Source: Acidaminococcaceae bacterium (lineage in GTDB: Bacteria > Bacillota > Negativicutes > Acidaminococcales > Acidaminococcaceae). From it: DNA of 11,669 nucleotides. Under the pieces are notes generated by a model, which was given only the letters and a program-made list of their open reading frames with translations, was not told the DNA's origin and did no database searches. Of this stretch, positions 1 to 6,773 are shown piece after piece; within the stretch, counting starts at the first letter, position 1, and every line of letters begins with the position of its first letter. The translations under genes were made by a program, and so were the position numbers. Where the stretch lies: positions 1-11,669 of the forward strand of contig JAQUUF010000025.1 in NCBI GenBank assembly GCA_028693975.1, written 5' to 3'.

Positions 1-64
1 TTCCATTTTGCACCAGTAAAACAATTTGTATTTTTTCTTGCGGTGAAACTTTCCTTTTAACCAA
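1..64 (-). CDS. Partial transposase-like helix-turn-helix protein (first 21 codons)
   Basis: Reading from a TTG at 64, the frame is open to the window edge and begins (L/M)VKRKVSPQEKIQIVL. A basic start followed by 'S-x-E/Q-E-K-x-x-I-V' is typical of the N-terminal helix-turn-helix of IS3-type OrfA and related transposases. The start is supported by an AGGAGGG ribosome site at 71-77, with 6-8 nt of spacing; no ATG or GTG lies nearer. Only 21 residues are visible, so the family is a pattern guess and the protein could be another small DNA-binding protein. Confidence 0.4.
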   Translation of the reverse strand, partial: MVKRKVSPQEKIQIVLLVQNG

Positions 65-122
65 AATACTCCCTCCTAAGTAAACGGTTTTATTATTTCA
101 ACTGTCTACCTAGAAGGGAGCA
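1..122 (-). mobile_element. Probable left end of an insertion sequence (IS3-like), cut by the window edge
   Basis: On the minus strand this stretch starts with TGCTCCCTTCTAGGTAGACA (from 122), contains an imperfect inverted repeat (80-109; arms GTAGACAGTT and ACCGTTTAC), then a strong AGGAGGG ribosome site (71-77) and a short reading frame that looks like a transposase N-terminus. A 5'-TG terminus followed by a short leader and a transposase gene is the usual layout of IS3-family ends. The other end, the target duplication and the rest of the transposase lie outside the window, so family and exact boundary are inferred. It sits about 32 bp after the stop of the ABC ATPase gene, in the same orientation. 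Confidence 0.4.
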
Positions 123-154
123 TATCAATTCTACATATTAGAGAGCTTTTCCTT

Positions 155-910
155 TTATCTACCGTTGTTGAAGCGAGCCAAAAATTCTGCGGTACGTTCA
201 TTCTCCGGAGCTTTAAAAACAATCTCTGGTGGATTCATTTCCGCAATTATTCCTTCATCCACAAAAATTACCTGCGAAGCTACATCGCGAGCAAAAGCCA
301 TTTCATGCGTCACGATAAGCATGGTCATGCCCTCTGCAGCCAACTGGCGCATAATTTGCAGAACCTCACCGACCATCTCGGAATCCAAGGCCGATGTCGG
401 TTCATCCATCAATAATATCTCTGGTTCCAAGGCCAAAGCCCTAGCAATAGCTACTCTTTGTTTCTGTCCTCCAGATAATTGATGTGGTTTGGCATTGATA
501 TAATTAGCCATACCAACATGTTGCAAATACTTCAAGGCATTTTGCTGAGCTTCTTCCTTCCCTTTGCGCAAAACCTTGGTCTGACCCACCGTGCAATTAT
601 CTAACACTGTCATATTATTAAACAAATTAAAAGACTGAAACACCATACCGACTTTGGTACGATACAAAGATAATTCTTTGAATTCGTCCAAAACATTTTT
701 ACCTTGGTAGCAAATTGCCCCACTGGTAAGTGTTTCCAAAAAATTGACGCAACGAATCATGGTCGATTTACCACTACCGGATTTACCGATGATGCAAATT
801 ACCTCGCCCTTGTGCACCTTAAAGTTAATACCTTTAAGTATTTCTCGCTGCCCAAAAGATTTATGCAAATCTTTGACTTCCAGAAGAGGTTCATTATTAG
901 TCATTGCCAT
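155..910 (-). CDS. Polar amino-acid ABC transporter, ATP-binding protein (GlnQ/HisP type)
   Basis: This is the cytoplasmic ATPase that powers the importer encoded by the two preceding genes. All nucleotide-binding motifs are intact in 251 residues: Walker A GKSGSGKST (42-50), Q-loop glutamine in VFQSFNLF (Q92), signature LSGGQKQR (145-152), Walker B ILLMDE with catalytic E170, and the H-loop histidine in IVTHEMAFA (H202). Length and motif spacing are those of the glutamine/histidine/arginine ATPases. Its start overlaps the end of the permease gene by 14 nt, indicating translational coupling; ATGs at 910 and 904 are both possible below a GGGGGGAAGGA ribosome site. The substrate cannot be read from the ATPase. 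No U-tailed terminator hairpin is visible after its stop, where an insertion-sequence end begins. Confidence 0.93.
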   Translation of the reverse strand: MAMTNNEPLLEVKDLHKSFGQREILKGINFKVHKGEVICIIGKSGSGKSTMIRCVNFLETLTSGAICYQGKNVLDEFKELSLYRTKVGMVFQSFNLFNNMTVLDNCTVGQTKVLRKGKEEAQQNALKYLQHVGMANYINAKPHQLSGGQKQRVAIARALALEPEILLMDEPTSALDSEMVGEVLQIMRQLAAEGMTMLIVTHEMAFARDVASQVIFVDEGIIAEMNPPEIVFKAPENERTAEFLARFNNGR

Positions 911-1706
911 TATCCTTCCCCCCTACTGTTCCATGTTGGAAATAACCGCAAGGATCCTGCATGGGGTCACCTTCTACCAACTGATAATCTGATGGACCAT
1001 CCATTTTCTTTTCCCAGATACGCAAAAGACGGGAAGCAGTAAACGTCATCACAAAATAAATAACACATGTAATAAAGAATACTTCAAAATATCTGTAATA
1101 AACACCAGCTGCCGATTTGGAGCTAAAATACAATTCGGTTACGGAGATAACGTTCAAAACCGAGGTATCTTTAATATTAATAATAAGGTTGTTACCAATC
1201 TGCGGCATAATATTCCGCAGAGCTTGAGGTAAGATAACAGCAAACATAGCTTGAAAATGCGTCATGCCAATAGCTACAGCTGCTTCCCTCTGTCCATCAT
1301 CGACAGAAATAATACCGCCACGTACTGATTCTGCCATATAAGCACCGGTATTAATAGATACTACCAAAAATCCGGCAAACATGGCTGACATATCAATGTT
1401 AAACATGCTCATGCTGCCATAGTACACTACCATGGCCTGCACAATCATTGGCGTCCCTCTGAATATTTCAACATATGCGGAGAGCAGCCATTTCACTAGT
1501 CCTATTGAGTGACGTTTGAGCAAGGTATCGTTTTTATTAACAGGAATTGTTTGAATAACACCAACAACTAACCCTATAATACAACCGATAAAAGTACCTA
1601 CCAAAGCTAGCAGTAAGGTTACACCTGCTCCTTTGAGGAAAAGCACCCAATATTTATCCAAAAGGAATATTACCCAACTCAAAAATCCTGTAGGCATCGT
1701 TTCCAC
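897..1706 (-). CDS. Polar amino-acid ABC transporter, permease (HisM/GlnP type)
   Basis: This integral membrane protein of 269 residues forms the translocation path. The family EAA loop, which docks on the ATPase, is clear at about 141-160: EAAVAIGMTHFQAMFAVILP. Hydrophobic segments lie near residues 24-50, 87-120 and 205-225, and the FRGTPMIVQ motif (82-90) is typical of the family. A hydrophilic tail of about 35 residues (235-269) follows the last membrane segment and is longer than in many relatives. The start is a GTG at 1706, chosen because AGGTGG sits 7 nt upstream; the ATG at 1697 is too far from it. Only one permease gene is present, so the channel is likely a homodimer (inference). 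Confidence 0.92.
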   Translation of the reverse strand: METMPTGFLSWVIFLLDKYWVLFLKGAGVTLLLALVGTFIGCIIGLVVGVIQTIPVNKNDTLLKRHSIGLVKWLLSAYVEIFRGTPMIVQAMVVYYGSMSMFNIDMSAMFAGFLVVSINTGAYMAESVRGGIISVDDGQREAAVAIGMTHFQAMFAVILPQALRNIMPQIGNNLIINIKDTSVLNVISVTELYFSSKSAAGVYYRYFEVFFITCVIYFVMTFTASRLLRIWEKKMDGPSDYQLVEGDPMQDPCGYFQHGTVGGKDNGND

Positions 1707-1760
1707 TAAAATCCCACCTATCTTTTAGTTCAGACGTCTAAGAGTCCGTCAGAGCTACAA

Positions 1761-1781
1761 AGAGGCGGCAGAGCCGCCTCT
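1761..1781 (-). repeat. GC-rich intergenic hairpin between binding-protein and permease genes
   Basis: AGAGGCGGC and GCCGCCTCT form a perfect 9-bp stem closed by a 3-nt loop, in otherwise AT-rich intergenic DNA. It starts about 12 nt after the binding-protein stop. On the minus strand it is followed only by TTTG, so it is a weak terminator at best. Its position suits an mRNA-stabilising or partial-termination element that keeps the binding protein in excess over the membrane components. It could also be a dispersed palindromic repeat of the genome. Confidence 0.7.
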
Positions 1782-1792
1782 CTACATCTGCA

Positions 1793-2644
1793 TTATTTGG
1801 CCAAAGGTTGAACTTTAATAGCTTCTTCCATAATCTTTTTAAAGTCTGCTTCTTTCATGGTCGTTAATTTTTTGTTCATAGCATCAACTAATTCTTTGTT
1901 GCCTTTCTTAACAGCAATACCAATTTCTACATCTTCCTTAGAAGTCTTGAAGCCCTTATCAGCTGCAAATTCCAAAACTTGCAAATCTTTGTTAGCATAA
2001 GAAGCTGCCATAGCTGTAGGAATATCGGTAACAATCAAATTGCATTTGCCGCTGGTTAAAGCAACAATCATACCAGGTACGTTTTCAATACCAGGAAGCT
2101 TAGTTACATTAGGAATTTGGTCAATTTGGTCGTACCAAATAGTGTTTAATTGAGAAGTTGCCACAGCGCCCTTCAAGTCAGCCACACTCTTTGCATTAGC
2201 TTGAGGAGTACCTTTTTTCACTAGACCGACTACATTAGCATAGTAGTACGGAGCAGTAAAATCAACAGTTTGTTTTCTCTTGGAGGTAATGCTCATGCCA
2301 CAAATAGCTGCATCAATCTTACCGGAAGCTACAGCAGGAGCCAAGCCATCCCATTCAATCTTATGAATTTCTAATTCTGCCCCACAAGCCTTAGCCATCT
2401 CTTTGGCCATGATTACATCATAGCCATAAGCATATTCAGAACTGCCAGCAATTTTGACAGCTCCGTTTTTATCATTGGTCTGGGTCCAGTTATAAGGAGC
2501 ATAACCGCACTCCATACCAACTTTCAAAACCTTCTTAGCAGGAGCAGCTTTCTTGTCTCCGCCACCGCAACCGCCTGCCAAAGCAGCACCCAAAACCATC
2601 AAACCACATAAAGCAATTGTTAAAAACTTTTTAGAAATACTCAT
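1793..2644 (-). CDS. Polar amino-acid ABC transporter, substrate-binding lipoprotein
   Basis: This is the extracytoplasmic receptor that hands substrate to the permease. It has a lipoprotein signal peptide: basic MSISKK, a hydrophobic core to about residue 23, then ALAGGC with C26 as the probable lipidated cysteine, followed by a GGGDKKAAPAKK linker. Position -3 is alanine rather than leucine, slightly off the usual lipobox. The mature part has family 3 binding-protein landmarks: VGMECGYAPYNW, GYDVIMAKEMAKACG, WDGLAPAVASGKIDAAICGMS and RKQTVDFTAPYYYANVVGLV. These place it with binders of glutamine, lysine/arginine or cystine, but do not fix the ligand. It starts only 20 nt after the guaB stop, with GAGGGGGAAGAG upstream of the ATG. 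Confidence 0.92.
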   Translation of the reverse strand: MSISKKFLTIALCGLMVLGAALAGGCGGGDKKAAPAKKVLKVGMECGYAPYNWTQTNDKNGAVKIAGSSEYAYGYDVIMAKEMAKACGAELEIHKIEWDGLAPAVASGKIDAAICGMSITSKRKQTVDFTAPYYYANVVGLVKKGTPQANAKSVADLKGAVATSQLNTIWYDQIDQIPNVTKLPGIENVPGMIVALTSGKCNLIVTDIPTAMAASYANKDLQVLEFAADKGFKTSKEDVEIGIAVKKGNKELVDAMNKKLTTMKEADFKKIMEEAIKVQPLAK

Positions 2645-2664
2645 TTCTCTTCCCCCTCAATTAA

Positions 2665-4176
2665 TTATTTGGGATAATTATTAAATCCCGCATCCTTAAG
2701 AACAACATCATGTGCTCCGCCTTCTACCAAACTAGTAGAAGAAACCAAAGTCAACTTAGCCCTCTCTTGCAACTCAGGAATATTCAAAGCACCACAGTTA
2801 CACATAGTGGAGCGAATCTTGCTGAGGCTCAGATTAACATTATCTTTCAAACCACCAGCATAAGGAACATAGGAATCAACGCCCTCTTCAAAAGACAATT
2901 TGGCAGCACCGCCCATGTCATATCTTTGCCAGTTACGAGCACGGTTGGAACCTTCACCCCAATATTCCTTCATGTAGGTACCATTGACATTAACTTTATT
3001 GGTAGGAGACTCATCAAAACGGGCAAAATAACGACCCAACATCATGAAATCTGCACCCATAGCCAAAGCTAAGGTCATATGATAATCATAAACTATGCCA
3101 CCATCAGAACAAATTGGCACATAAATACCAGTCTCAGTATAGTATTCATCACGAGCCTTAGCTACCTCAATAATCGCAGTAGCTTGGCCGCGGCCAATAC
3201 CTTTTTGCTCACGAGTGATACAAATAGAACCACCACCAATACCGACTTTGACAAAATCTGCACCAGCTTCAGCCAAGAAGCGGAATCCTTCTGCATCTAC
3301 TACATTACCGGCGCCAACTTTGACGCTATCGCCATACTTGGCACGAATCCAGTCAATAGTAATCTTTTGCCATTCGCTGAAACCTTCAGAGGAATCAATG
3401 CACAAAACATCTGCACCAGCTTCCACCAAAGCAGGAACACGCTCTGCATAATCTCTGGTATTAATACCGGCGCCAACAATATGACGTTTTTTATCATCTA
3501 ATAACTCTAAGGGATATTCCTTATGAGAAGAATAGTCCTTACGGAATACCATATACAACAATCTGCCTTCATCATCAACGACAGGCAAAGTATTGAGCTT
3601 GTTATCCCAGATAATATTATTGGCTTCTTTCAGACTTGTGTTATGCTTAGCCACAATCATCTCATCAATAGGGGTCATAAAGGTTTCTACCTTTTGCTCC
3701 ATAGTCATGCGGCTTACGCGATAGTCACGACTAGTCACAATACCTACCAGTTTGCCATTAACAGTACCATCGGAAGTAACAGCCATAGTAGAATGGCCAG
3801 TTTTTTCTTTTAATGCTAGAACATCTGCCAAAGTGGATGTAGGAGAAATATTAGAATCACTAGTTACAAAACCAGCTCTGTAGCTCTTGACTCTAGCAAT
3901 CATAGCCGCTTCATTCTCAATGCTTTGAGAACCAAAGATGAAGGAAACACCGCCTTCTTTGGAAAGAGCAATGGCCATATTGTCATCTGAAACCGATTGC
4001 ATAATTGCCGAAACCATGGGGATATTCAACTTAATAGCCGGTTCCTCGCCTTTTCTAAACTTAACCAACGGAGTACTTAAATCAACATTAATGGGTACGC
4101 ATTCTTTAGAAGAATAGCCTGGAACAAGCAAGTATTCGCTAAAAGTATGTGCCGCCTTTTCATAAATAAAAGCCAT
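2665..4176 (-). CDS. guaB: IMP dehydrogenase, Tritrichomonas-like type, with CBS pair
   Basis: Oxidises IMP to XMP with NAD+, the committed step to guanine nucleotides. The start at 4176 is set by GGGAGGA six nt upstream and gives 503 residues; a frame extension to 4236 reads through the promoter and is rejected. Order: TIM-barrel N-terminal part, CBS pair at about 102-220, then the barrel with catalytic loop and flap. Visible residues: D261, K310, GGGSIC with catalytic C319, R382, flap dyad R418-Y419 and E431. Length and all these positions equal the published numbering of the T. foetus enzyme, and long stretches (e.g. CITREQKGIGRGQATA, EEGVDSYVPYAG) match it as I recall it. K310 and E431, with R241 and W269, are the residues linked there to weak mycophenolate binding. 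Nothing essential is missing. Confidence 0.96.
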   Translation of the reverse strand: MAFIYEKAAHTFSEYLLVPGYSSKECVPINVDLSTPLVKFRKGEEPAIKLNIPMVSAIMQSVSDDNMAIALSKEGGVSFIFGSQSIENEAAMIARVKSYRAGFVTSDSNISPTSTLADVLALKEKTGHSTMAVTSDGTVNGKLVGIVTSRDYRVSRMTMEQKVETFMTPIDEMIVAKHNTSLKEANNIIWDNKLNTLPVVDDEGRLLYMVFRKDYSSHKEYPLELLDDKKRHIVGAGINTRDYAERVPALVEAGADVLCIDSSEGFSEWQKITIDWIRAKYGDSVKVGAGNVVDAEGFRFLAEAGADFVKVGIGGGSICITREQKGIGRGQATAIIEVAKARDEYYTETGIYVPICSDGGIVYDYHMTLALAMGADFMMLGRYFARFDESPTNKVNVNGTYMKEYWGEGSNRARNWQRYDMGGAAKLSFEEGVDSYVPYAGGLKDNVNLSLSKIRSTMCNCGALNIPELQERAKLTLVSSTSLVEGGAHDVVLKDAGFNNYPK

Positions 4177-4207
4177 TGTAATCCTCCCTTTTAAAAGTAT
4201 TTCATAT

Positions 4208-4236
4208 ATTTTACCACCAACAGATACTAATAGCAA
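4208..4236 (-). promoter_or_regulatory. Probable sigma-A promoter of guaB
   Basis: On the minus strand, TTGCTA (4231-4236) and TAAAAT (4208-4213) are separated by exactly 17 bp, a good match to TTGACA/TATAAT (4 of 6 and 5 of 6). Transcription would start near 4200, giving a leader of about 25 nt before the guaB ATG. The site lies after the purD stop, so guaB can be expressed apart from the pur operon, though read-through is also possible because no terminator is seen between purD and guaB. Confidence 0.6.
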
Positions 4237-4244
4237 TCATCTTT

Positions 4245-4279
4245 ACAACTTTATTTGTATTCTTTGTAACTTTATTTAC
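4245..4279. repeat. Two tandem palindromes with a shared core upstream of the guaB promoter
   Basis: ACAA-CTTTAT-TTGT (4245-4258) and GTAA-CTTTAT-TTAC (4266-4279) are 14-bp units placed 21 bp apart, two helical turns. The six-base core is the same in both, while the 4-bp arms differ yet stay self-complementary. The first unit ends 8 bp above the -35 box; the second overlaps the last codons of purD. The arrangement suits a pair of binding sites on one DNA face, or two small RNA hairpins in read-through transcript. Confidence 0.5.
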
Positions 4280-5546
4280 GTTTTAGCGCCCGCCAAGCAA
4301 TATCGTGACGATAATGTGCTTGCTCAAAATCTAACTCAGATACAGCTTTATAGGCCTTATCTACAGCAGAAGCTATGTCCTGCCCCACAGCTGTGACACC
4401 TAGGACACGTCCTCCAGCGGTCACAATCTGACCATCGGCCACTGACGTGCCAGCATGAAATACTACTACATCAGGCAACTGTGCCACCTTGGCTAGACCA
4501 TTAATAACCTTCCCCTTAGCATAGCTATTGGGGTAACCACCGGAAGCCATAATCACACAAACTGCAGCTTGCTTGGACCATTGAACCCAAGATGGGTCCA
4601 AATTGCCCTGAGCACAACCCAGCATAATCTTAGCCAAGTCACCGTCTAAAAGCGGCAACACTACTTGGGTTTCAGGGTCCCCAAAACGAGCATTAAATTC
4701 CACGACTTTAATATCGTCGCCGTTAATCATAAGTCCAGCATAGAGACAACCTTTGTAGGGTCGCCCTTCTGCCGCCAGTGCTTGTATTACCGGCTCCAAG
4801 ACAGTATCTACAGCTTTTTGCCTTAGCTCTTCTGTCATAACCGGAGCAGGTGCGTAAGCCCCCATGCCACCAGTATTGGGGCCTTCATCATTATCATTAA
4901 CACGTTTATGGTCCTGTGCCGCAATCATAGGTACTATGGTCTTACCATCAGTAAAAGCTAGAAGGGAAGCTTCCTCTCCCTCCATGAATTCCTCTATGAC
5001 AACTTGGGCGCCAGCCGCACCAAATTTGTGTCCAGCCATCATGCTATCAATCGCAGCAAAAGCCTCTTCCTTAGTCATGGCAACCACTACACCCTTGCCT
5101 GCCGCCAAGCCATCTGCCTTAACGACTATAGGAGCACCTTTGGCCTCTACAAAAGCCTTAGCTTCTTCTTCAGTATGACAAATCTTAAAAAAAGCAGTAG
5201 GGATATTGTACTTAGCCATCAATTCTTTGGAAAAAGCCTTGGAGCCTTCCACTTCGGCCGCTTGGGCACTAGGGCCAAAAATTGCCAAACCTCTAGCCTC
5301 GAAAATATCACTAATACCTTCTACCAGCGGTACCTCAGGCCCAACGACGGTTAAATCTATTTTTTCTTGCTGAGCAAAATCTGCTAGTTCGTCCAAATTA
5401 TCCAAAGACAAAGCAACACTTTCTGCCAAATCTTGCATACCTGGGTTACCCGGTGCCACAAAAAGCTTATCCACGCTAGGGCTTTGAGCTAGTTTCCATA
5501 CCAATGCATGCTCTCTGCCACCACTGCCAAGAACTAATACACGCAT
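4272..5546 (-). CDS. purD: Phosphoribosylamine-glycine ligase (GAR synthetase)
   Basis: Joins glycine to 5-phosphoribosylamine using ATP, step two of purine synthesis, acting on the unstable product of PurF. The 424-residue ATP-grasp enzyme is full length. Landmarks: N-terminal GSGGREHAL (7-15), VVGPEVPLVEGI (68-78), the ATP-binding segment VVKADGLAAGKGVVV (141-155), QDHKRVNDNDEGPNTGGMGA (211-230) and the metal-binding EFNARFGDPETQ. The ATG overlaps the purH stop in a TAATG, with GGAGGG six nt upstream, so translation is coupled. It is the last gene of the pur run; the following guaB has its own probable promoter. Confidence 0.97.
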   Translation of the reverse strand: MRVLVLGSGGREHALVWKLAQSPSVDKLFVAPGNPGMQDLAESVALSLDNLDELADFAQQEKIDLTVVGPEVPLVEGISDIFEARGLAIFGPSAQAAEVEGSKAFSKELMAKYNIPTAFFKICHTEEEAKAFVEAKGAPIVVKADGLAAGKGVVVAMTKEEAFAAIDSMMAGHKFGAAGAQVVIEEFMEGEEASLLAFTDGKTIVPMIAAQDHKRVNDNDEGPNTGGMGAYAPAPVMTEELRQKAVDTVLEPVIQALAAEGRPYKGCLYAGLMINGDDIKVVEFNARFGDPETQVVLPLLDGDLAKIMLGCAQGNLDPSWVQWSKQAAVCVIMASGGYPNSYAKGKVINGLAKVAQLPDVVVFHAGTSVADGQIVTAGGRVLGVTAVGQDIASAVDKAYKAVSELDFEQAHYRHDIAWRALKRK

Positions 5547-6145
5547 TATTTGCCCTCCGCTAATCTCTTAGTAAGGTAGGCACTAATCGCGGCATCATAT
5601 TCAGAAGTATGGGCAAAAGCCTCTTTGGCCAAAGTCTTACGAGTCTTAATATCAGCATCACCGTGCTGGCTTAGCATAGCAATTAAGCTGCTGTAGCGAG
5701 CAGGATTAGTAACAATAATAACATCATGGAAATTCTTTGCTGCCGCGCGCAACATAGCAGGACCACCGATATCTATATTTTCAATTGCTTCGGCCTCTGT
5801 TACGCCGCTCTTAGCAATAGTAGCTTCAAAAGGATAGAGATTAACTACAACCAAGTCAATCGGTTGAATACCATGCTCCGCCAATGCCGCCATATGCTCA
5901 GGATTACTGCGTACTGCCAAAATACCACCATGGATCTTGGGATTCAAGGTCTTGACTCTTCCATCCATGATCTCTGGGAATCCCGTAACATCACTCACAT
6001 AGGTAACAGGTATACCGGCATCTTTTATCGTCTTCATAGTACCACCTGTAGAAATAATTTCCACACCGATACCATGCAGGAATCTGGCTAATTCAACGAT
6101 GCCTGTCTTGTCCGATACACTTAACAACGCTCTTTTGATTGCCAT
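5546..6145 (-). CDS. purH: IMP cyclohydrolase domain protein (stand-alone N-terminal half of PurH)
   Basis: Catalyses ring closure of FAICAR to IMP, the last step of the pathway. The start at 6145 is supported by GAGGTGA just upstream; the longer frame to 6190 would overlap purN and lacks such a site. The protein has only 199 residues, against about 510 in bifunctional PurH. It carries the complete MGS-like cyclohydrolase domain: LLSVSDKTG (7-15), ISTGGT (31-36), GRVKTLNPKIHGG (62-74, with R63, K65, T66), NLYPFEAT (102-109, Y104) and ENIDIGGPAMLRAAAKN (122-138, D125, K137). The AICAR transformylase domain is absent. The stop is directly coupled to purD and purD is intact, so this looks like a stable split rather than a frameshift. 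A separate transformylase must be encoded elsewhere. Confidence 0.93.
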   Translation of the reverse strand: MAIKRALLSVSDKTGIVELARFLHGIGVEIISTGGTMKTIKDAGIPVTYVSDVTGFPEIMDGRVKTLNPKIHGGILAVRSNPEHMAALAEHGIQPIDLVVVNLYPFEATIAKSGVTEAEAIENIDIGGPAMLRAAAKNFHDVIIVTNPARYSSLIAMLSQHGDADIKTRKTLAKEAFAHTSEYDAAISAYLTKRLAEGK

Positions 6146-6161
6146 TTTAATCACCTCATTT

Positions 6162-6773
6162 TTATTTCTTAATAAAGACCTTACGGCCACGAACTTCTAA
6201 TTTATCGGCACACCAGAGTCCCACAGCCTCTGGCAAGGCCAAATGTTCTTGTTCCAAAATTCTATCAGCCAAAGTATCATGGGTATCTTCCGCGTAAGCT
6301 GGCACTACTTTTTGCAAAATAATCGGTCCTGTGTCCATACCTTCATCAACAAAATGAACTGTGCAACCTGCCACCTTGACTCCGTACTCCAAAGCCTGCC
6401 CTTGCGCATCAAGTCCCTTAAAAGCCGGAAGAAGTGCCGGATGAATATTAATAACGGCATTTTTCCACTTGGAGACAAAGCTACTACTAAGAATACGCAT
6501 GAACCCAGCCAGCACCACTAATTCTACTTGTTGCTCACGCAAGGCTGCGTCAATTTTATTTTCAAAATCAGTTTTATCTACACAAGCTTTACGACTAACA
6601 GCCACATGATGAATATGAGCCTCAGCTGCACGTGTCAAAGCATAAGCATCTTCTTTGTCACTAATGACAACAACAACCTCGCCATTAATATCATCTTGCT
6701 TAATGGCCTCCAAAATAGCTTGTAGATTGCTACCCCTACCACTGACGATTACGCCAATTCTCCGCTTAGTCAC
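6162..6773 (-). CDS. purN: Phosphoribosylglycinamide formyltransferase (10-formyl-THF dependent)
   Basis: Transfers a formyl group from 10-formyltetrahydrofolate to GAR, giving FGAR for PurL. In 203 residues it shows the glycine-rich phosphate loop VSGRGSNLQAI, the catalytic N-x-H in VINIHPALLPAF, and the second catalytic region GCTVHFVDEGMDTGPIILQ with its aspartate. Length is normal for PurN. The start is taken as GTG at 6773, six nt below GGCGGAG; a TTG one codon earlier is too close to that site. It overlaps the purM stop by 8 nt (GTGACTAA), a tight coupling. No other formate-dependent GAR transformylase (PurT) is in the window. Confidence 0.96.
   Translation of the reverse strand: MTKRRIGVIVSGRGSNLQAILEAIKQDDINGEVVVVISDKEDAYALTRAAEAHIHHVAVSRKACVDKTDFENKIDAALREQQVELVVLAGFMRILSSSFVSKWKNAVINIHPALLPAFKGLDAQGQALEYGVKVAGCTVHFVDEGMDTGPIILQKVVPAYAEDTHDTLADRILEQEHLALPEAVGLWCADKLEVRGRKVFIKK

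Noticed and set aside
2710..3813. Plus-strand open frames opposite guaB (e.g. 2710-3072, 3079-3501, 3523-3813)
   Set aside because: They are antisense shadows of a well-conserved gene, with low-complexity composition and no recognisable family.
4177..4236. An N-terminal extension of 20 residues on IMP dehydrogenase
   Set aside because: It overlaps the -10 box and ribosome site; the start at 4176 has a strong GGGAGGA and gives the exact family length of 503.
5546..5560. Frameshift as the cause of the short purH
   Set aside because: The stop is coupled to the purD start with a proper ribosome site, and no transformylase-like sequence remains in any frame between them.
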